A stretch of DNA of 64,000 nt, from assembly GCA_016081115.2 (NCBI GenBank), contig CM071930.1, positions 40,709,335-40,773,334 of the forward strand. The letters are read 5' to 3'. A program made the position numbers and the translations under genes. Of the stretch, positions 59,935 to 64,000 are shown piece after piece; the stretch's first letter is position 1; every line of letters begins with the position of its first letter. Below the pieces are notes generated by a model that saw only the letters and a program-made list of their open reading frames with translations, did not search any database and was not told the DNA's origin. The stretch comes from Rehmannia glutinosa (taxonomy: Eukaryota; Streptophyta; Magnoliopsida; Lamiales; Orobanchaceae).

Positions 59935-60220
59935 ACTCAACATTAATTAGGAAAAACCTTACATTCAGCTAGTTAGGGAAAAACTCTACTTTCAACTAGT
60001 TAAGGGAAAGCAACATTCAATTAGTCAAGGGAAAACCCTATATTCATTTAGTTAGAGGAAACCCTTCATTCAATTAATTAAGGAAAAATCATACATTCAA
60101 TTAGTTAAGGGAAAACCCTACATTCAATTAGTCAAGGGAAAACCCTAATTCAATTAGTTAGAGGAAACCCTTCATTCAATTAGTTAAGGAAAAACTCTAC
60201 CTTCAATGATTCAAACTTAT
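59935..60220. repeat. Tandem array, unit about 30 bp
   Basis: About nine degenerate copies of a unit of the form 'aattagttaaggg' plus 'aaaaccctacattc'. Confined to the solo LTR. Confidence 0.85.
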
Positions 60221-61483
60221 TTAGGGCAAATCATATATTCAATGTTTCAAATCTAATATACATAGTGCAACTTAAACTAAAAGAATCGAACTTTAGATTC
60301 TAAAAGCACATCTGACATGAATAAATGAATACACACGCGTTCAGAAGAATTTGAACTTGCACATGGATTTTATATACAAAAGTTATAACAATACGTGAAT
60401 TTGTGAGTAAAATTCTAAGATTGAAATCTAATTTACCCCATTTGAGTTTCAGTTGACATCATTATATAAATTTGTAATCATTGATATTCTTATACTTAAT
60501 TAATTATAGTTCAGAAGTCATTACATTCAATAACTTTGATCTTAAAAAGTTAATGGATTAATCTTGGCAAATCACACAAAACACTCAAACTGGGTTCTAT
60601 AATTCAAACCAAAAGGAGCGAACATCATAAACGGGTTTCAAAAGCCAATTATCAACAACACAAATTCACAATCAAATATAAAATATTTGATTAAGCACGT
60701 GTGGATTTTCAGAAAACACATAAATTCATATATATAAGACGACAAACCTTACAATCAAACATAAAAAGTAAATGACAATAATTTAAACCCTAGTTCTATA
60801 TGAAAACTAGAGAGATTACTTGTCTGTTCAATTTAAGGGTAGTAAAATCCTTTTTCGAATCAATCACGTTGGGGAAGTCACCTATCTTTCTTCTCTTTTC
60901 TTTCTCTCTCCCTGGCCGATCACTCTACTCTTTTTGTGCCTCATCTATCGTGTATTCTATTTTCTTTGCGTGTGTTATATTTGTGTTTAACCTACTCCTA
61001 ATTGGGCTAGGTTTAGAGTACATGAGCTTATTACTAACTTACTAACAATGTGGGCCTGATTTAATATTCTAAACTAATTAAAAGTCCAATTATTCATTAT
61101 AAGGCCCAAATTAAATAATTAACCAGTCCAATTAAAAAGACTCTTTTATTATCCGTAATTTAATAAATTAACTATGTAGTAAAATCATTAATAAATTTCT
61201 AATTAACCATTATTATTGCATAAAATAAACAAATAACATGATTAATAAAATTATTATAAAGGCATAAAAATCTGGGTCGTTACACTAATATTTTTCCGGA
61301 CTAGTGTCAATTTTATTATTCTGAAAACATATACTTTTTGGAATTAAAGTGATACTTTTTTAATAAAAAAAATATTTTTAATCAATGATGTATACTTTTC
61401 AAATAAATAATCAGTTTTGTTACTTTGAAAACGTATACTTTTTCAAGTAAAAGTGACACAATTTGAACAAAAAATGATACTTT

Positions 61484-62666
61484 TGTTGGAATTTGGTCTT
61501 TGGAAATGGGTATTGACCGATTTTGACCAAATAATTAAGTGGTTTCCATTAGTGAAAACTGGAATTAAATTATTTGTAAAAATTCTACTAAGAGAGTAGA
61601 TGAGAATAGCATTTGGAATTTCTCAAAACCAATTCCGGGTGAATGAGAAATTAATGCTAGAAGTTAGCCACTTAATACAAATAAATGGTATGGAAAATGG
61701 AAAATGTGGGGAAGGAGAAATGCTCCATCCCACATAGGAAAAGGAGGCAAAATTTGCACACTTAATATATCCCAAGTTGGACTTATGGGTTTGGGCCCTT
61801 GGGGGCACCCAAGTTTTTAAAGGGGTGAGGACCTACATGCTTGTGGGTTTGGTTCAAAGCACACGCGCGTGCGCTGCCGCTGCCGCCTGCCGGGTCACGG
61901 GCCGTGGGTCGCGGGCCTGGGCTTGGGCTTCAAGGCCCTTATTCTTTTTGGACCAAAAACCTTTAAAATAATTGATTAATTAATTTTTTTTGAATTAATT
62001 GACAAATACAACTGGGAAAGAGGTTCGCACCCGAACACAAGCGGACGCACGGCCCGTGCGTCGAGTCGTGCGTCAAGCAAACCTATTCGCATCCGCGCAC
62101 GGCCCGTGCGTCGGGTCGTTCGTCAGGCCGTACCTTTGCCATTTTGCTTTGCCTCCACGCGACGGGTAGCGCACATTTTGCCTAAACGACGCATATATGT
62201 TCGACGGCCTTACGACCTGGCGCACGGCCGCGCCAGGTCGTGCGTCGATGAACAGATGCGTCTGTTTAGTGCAAAATGTGTCTTTTCGAGCCAAAAGACG
62301 TGATCTTTCCATACGAGGCACCTGAGGCCTATATTATTCGACCCCTGCAGATTGATAGTAGATACGAAATCTTTAGATAATTAACCTGTCATTCTGCATT
62401 CAAGCATATTGACTTCTCTCCTTCAAAAGCTTGAAAGTTCAGACACTTTTGTTGTTCGTTGAAGTTCCGATTTTGCTAGTGCTGCTAAACCGAAATAGTA
62501 AAGTCGTCGTATCTTAGAGACGAGTACCGGAACCGTAAGCACTCGGTATATGGGGCGTATTTCATCTTGCGGAGACTGAATATAATTCAGGCCTCGACTT
62601 AGCCATACACTTCAAACACCAGCCATTTTCTTTCGAAACAGAAACCATACACCTTTTTTCCTAACA
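61484..62666. mobile_element. Second solo LTR
   Basis: Begins TGTTGGAA and ends TTCCTAACA, with imperfect inverted tips. Flanks are ACTTT (61479-61483) and ATTTT (62667-62671). The minisatellite on the left ('aaaaaatgatac') continues on the right ('ggaaacgtatacttttcag'), so this is an insertion. About 1.18 kb, no coding. It contains GC-rich palindromes at 62044-62062 and 62096-62110. The orientation is undecided. Confidence 0.65.
62044..62062. repeat. Perfect GC-rich palindrome in the solo LTR
   Basis: GACGCACGG-c-CCGTGCGTC, 9-bp arms with a single central base. A second, CGCACGG-c-CCGTGCG, lies at 62096-62110, and related 'gcgcacggccgcgcc' follows at 62220. Confidence 0.8.
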
Positions 62667-62689
62667 ATTTTTCGATTATTTGGAAACGT

Positions 62690-62862
62690 ATACTTTTCAG
62701 AGTAAAAGTGATACATTTTGAGAAAAAAATAATACTTTTTAATTATCATCACATCCACCTATTACCCTATTATTTGCGAAAATGCCACCAATTTTTGGGC
62801 TGAGACTTGGGTCATGAAGGATCCGTCTCACAAAATGTGACGGTCCTATATGAGTTTTTGTC
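62690..62862. repeat. MULE terminus with minisatellite
   Basis: Minisatellite words to about 62750, then 'gatccgtctcacaaaatg' and the terminus, which reads GACAAAAACTCATATAGGAC on the minus strand. This closely matches the left terminus of the 46812 MULE. The other end of this element was not found. Confidence 0.6.
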
Positions 62863-62869
62863 CTCCCAT

Positions 62870-63660
62870 AAATACATAAATTTATCTGGCATTTGGCATG
62901 TTCTGTTAAATTCGCCGTTTATCTCTGTCTGTCTCAAATTTTGAACAATTTAATAGCCATGTTTTAAACACTGGATCGGACCTATCGATTTCCAGTTGAA
63001 CTGCTGATGGTCGGACCGATCCGATTATTCTCCAAATTCCTTTTTAATAGTTTAAATATGTAATCTGTCAGAACCTGGCAAAATGGATAAAAGCCGGTCA
63101 ATCGTTTTTTGATTTTTTTTGTAGAATATTAATTAGAACTTAGAATTTAAATTTAATAATTTGTTATATTTATGTGATTATTTGCATTTTGGGACATATT
63201 AGATTTTTTTAGTCGCTTAATTATATATTTTTCATTTTTATTATCTTATACAATTTAAAAATAAATATATGTAATTTTTGATTAAAATCCGTTGAACCAG
63301 TAACGAGACCGATTTGCTAAGCAGTCCAATTTTTATACATTCTCGATTAGTTTAAGTATTTATTTAGGGATTTTTTTATTATCAAGAACTTCGATTGTTA
63401 CAATTGAAGAACTTATGTTCCCTCGTAGTCAACAATGAATATTCATCCAAAATGAGTTAATTTGTTTTCTTTAATTGCGAAAAAAAATTCAATTAGGTTA
63501 TGATATATTTGAAACATATACGGATATACCTTGTTTTAAGAGCACGACAACTTTTTACCCTCGTTAAAAGAAAAAAAGGAAAAGAAAAACTGTATTCACT
63601 CAATTACATGTATAAGATGTTCTCACTCTAATGCTTGGGGCTGGAGGGTAGAGCATTGCC
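62870..63660. other. Unassigned AT-rich spacer
   Basis: No gene. 'ggatcggacc' and 'ggaccgatccg' words near 62970-63030 and 'gagaccgatttgc' near 63310 look like inverted remains of another repeat. Confidence 0.4.
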
Positions 63661-63669
63661 ATCACTGTT

Positions 63670-64000
63670 TTTTTTTCCCAACGTAAGCAATATTATTGAT
63701 GAAACCAACTCAACACAATTACAAAATATTCGCAGTCCACTGACTGTGATCACCAAACCAAAATTCACAAAAACAGGGGTGGTGAGGGGGAGTGCCATTC
63801 TCTAGAGAATGGACTCATAGTTGCAAAGGATGCAAGTTTTCTACACTTTTCATTACAAGTAGCAGGAATAAAAACAAAGGAACAAAATTCAAAAAGATGG
63901 GTCAAAAGGTTGATGTCTTTGGATATTGTTGCAAGGTCGGGAGGGAGCGGGAACTTTAAATTGAGCTTTCGGGCAATATCCTTGTCATCAATCTTTATGG
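63670..64000 (-). pseudogene. Probable 3' end of a LINE, cut by the window edge
   Basis: A minus-strand frame is open from the window edge to a TGA near 63766 (about 78 codons), containing KDIARKLNLKFPLPPDLATI and CNEKCRKLASFATMSPFSRE. The spacing of Asn, Lys, Leu-Ala and Phe-Ala resembles the end of the RNase H domain of plant LINEs. The 3' sequence after the stop ends in a short A run (63668-63676 on +, as T). A partial host gene is the alternative. Confidence 0.4.

Larger units (their letters stand above)
58707..61284 (-). mobile_element. Solo LTR, gypsy-like
   Basis: Starts TGTAGCGTCC and ends TCGTTACA on the plus strand; on the minus strand it starts TGTAACGACCCAGATTTTTA, a common opening of plant gypsy LTRs. 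Flanks CTAAA (58702-58706) and CTAAT (61285-61289) differ at one base. About 2.58 kb, with no second LTR and no internal domain. Contains a hAT MITE (59653-59910) and a tandem array (59935-60220). Confidence 0.7.

Noticed and set aside
59700..59972. 88-codon Gly/Pro-rich frame
   Set aside because: Lies in the 'gggccgggc' interior of the hAT MITE.
61777..62321. Frames over the GC-rich part of the second solo LTR
   Set aside because: Open on both strands because of palindromic GC-rich sequence; no protein features.
1..64000. tRNA, rRNA, or organelle-derived inserts
   Set aside because: No cloverleaf with matching arms, rRNA core or plastid gene sequence was noticed; a tRNAscan run would settle the tRNA part.

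Overview
This is a window of plant nuclear DNA: spliced GT/AG genes, no operons, AT-rich spacers, and LTR retrotransposons, LINEs, MULEs, a Helitron and MITEs. The gene set points to a eudicot. The style of the repeats and a decayed copy of the mycorrhizal transporter STR would fit an asterid lineage that has lost arbuscular mycorrhiza, such as the parasitic Orobanchaceae, but that is inference. Exon models below were built by hand from splice signals and checked by reading frame arithmetic.

Left third (1-17.8 kb, genic). A JAZ3/TIFY6B-type jasmonate repressor (+, 7 exons, 374 aa) lies at 3398-7745. Convergent to it is a shrunken relic of the arbuscular mycorrhiza ABCG half-transporter STR (-, 8578-9300). 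Next is an EMB1006-type chloroplast PPR gene (-, 10737-13534), which carries an apparent 1-base loss in a G run. A chloroplast mTERF gene of the mTERF2/EMB2219 type follows (-, 7 exons, 610 aa, 14411-17708).

17.8-32.2 kb (repeats). A MULE at 17789-24471 has a 3.7 kb Helitron inside its left terminal inverted repeat and carries a decayed Ulp1-like peptidase fragment. A degenerate gypsy-type LTR element (about 25.2-29.68 kb) and a dead LINE (29.69-31.4 kb, -) follow.

32.2-44.8 kb (UFSP2). This is one 13-exon gene (-, 655 aa) for the UFM1-specific protease UFSP2, with its catalytic Cys and Asp-Pro-His intact. Intron 10 has swollen to 6.8 kb because a copia element (33037-39247, 5-bp target duplication GTAAC) landed in it. 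A poly(A)-tailed LINE (36637-39194) then landed in one of the copia LTRs, and the LINE itself is interrupted by another repeat.

44.8-64 kb (repeats). Several MITEs and a fold-back element come first. A large MULE (46812-58171, 9-bp target duplication) carries a Ulp1-like gene on + and a FAR1-like transposase on -, and is split by a 4.2 kb non-coding LTR element (51452-55675). Beyond it, two solo LTRs (58707-61284 and 61484-62666) sit inside an AT-rich minisatellite found at many places in the window. The window ends in a probable LINE 3' end.

The four functional-looking genes act in unrelated pathways: jasmonate signalling, chloroplast RNA metabolism, chloroplast gene expression and UFM1 processing. 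No undescribed cellular system was recognised. The most notable points are the STR relic, the altered JAZ degron, the EMB1006 frameshift and the well-dated nesting of transposons.
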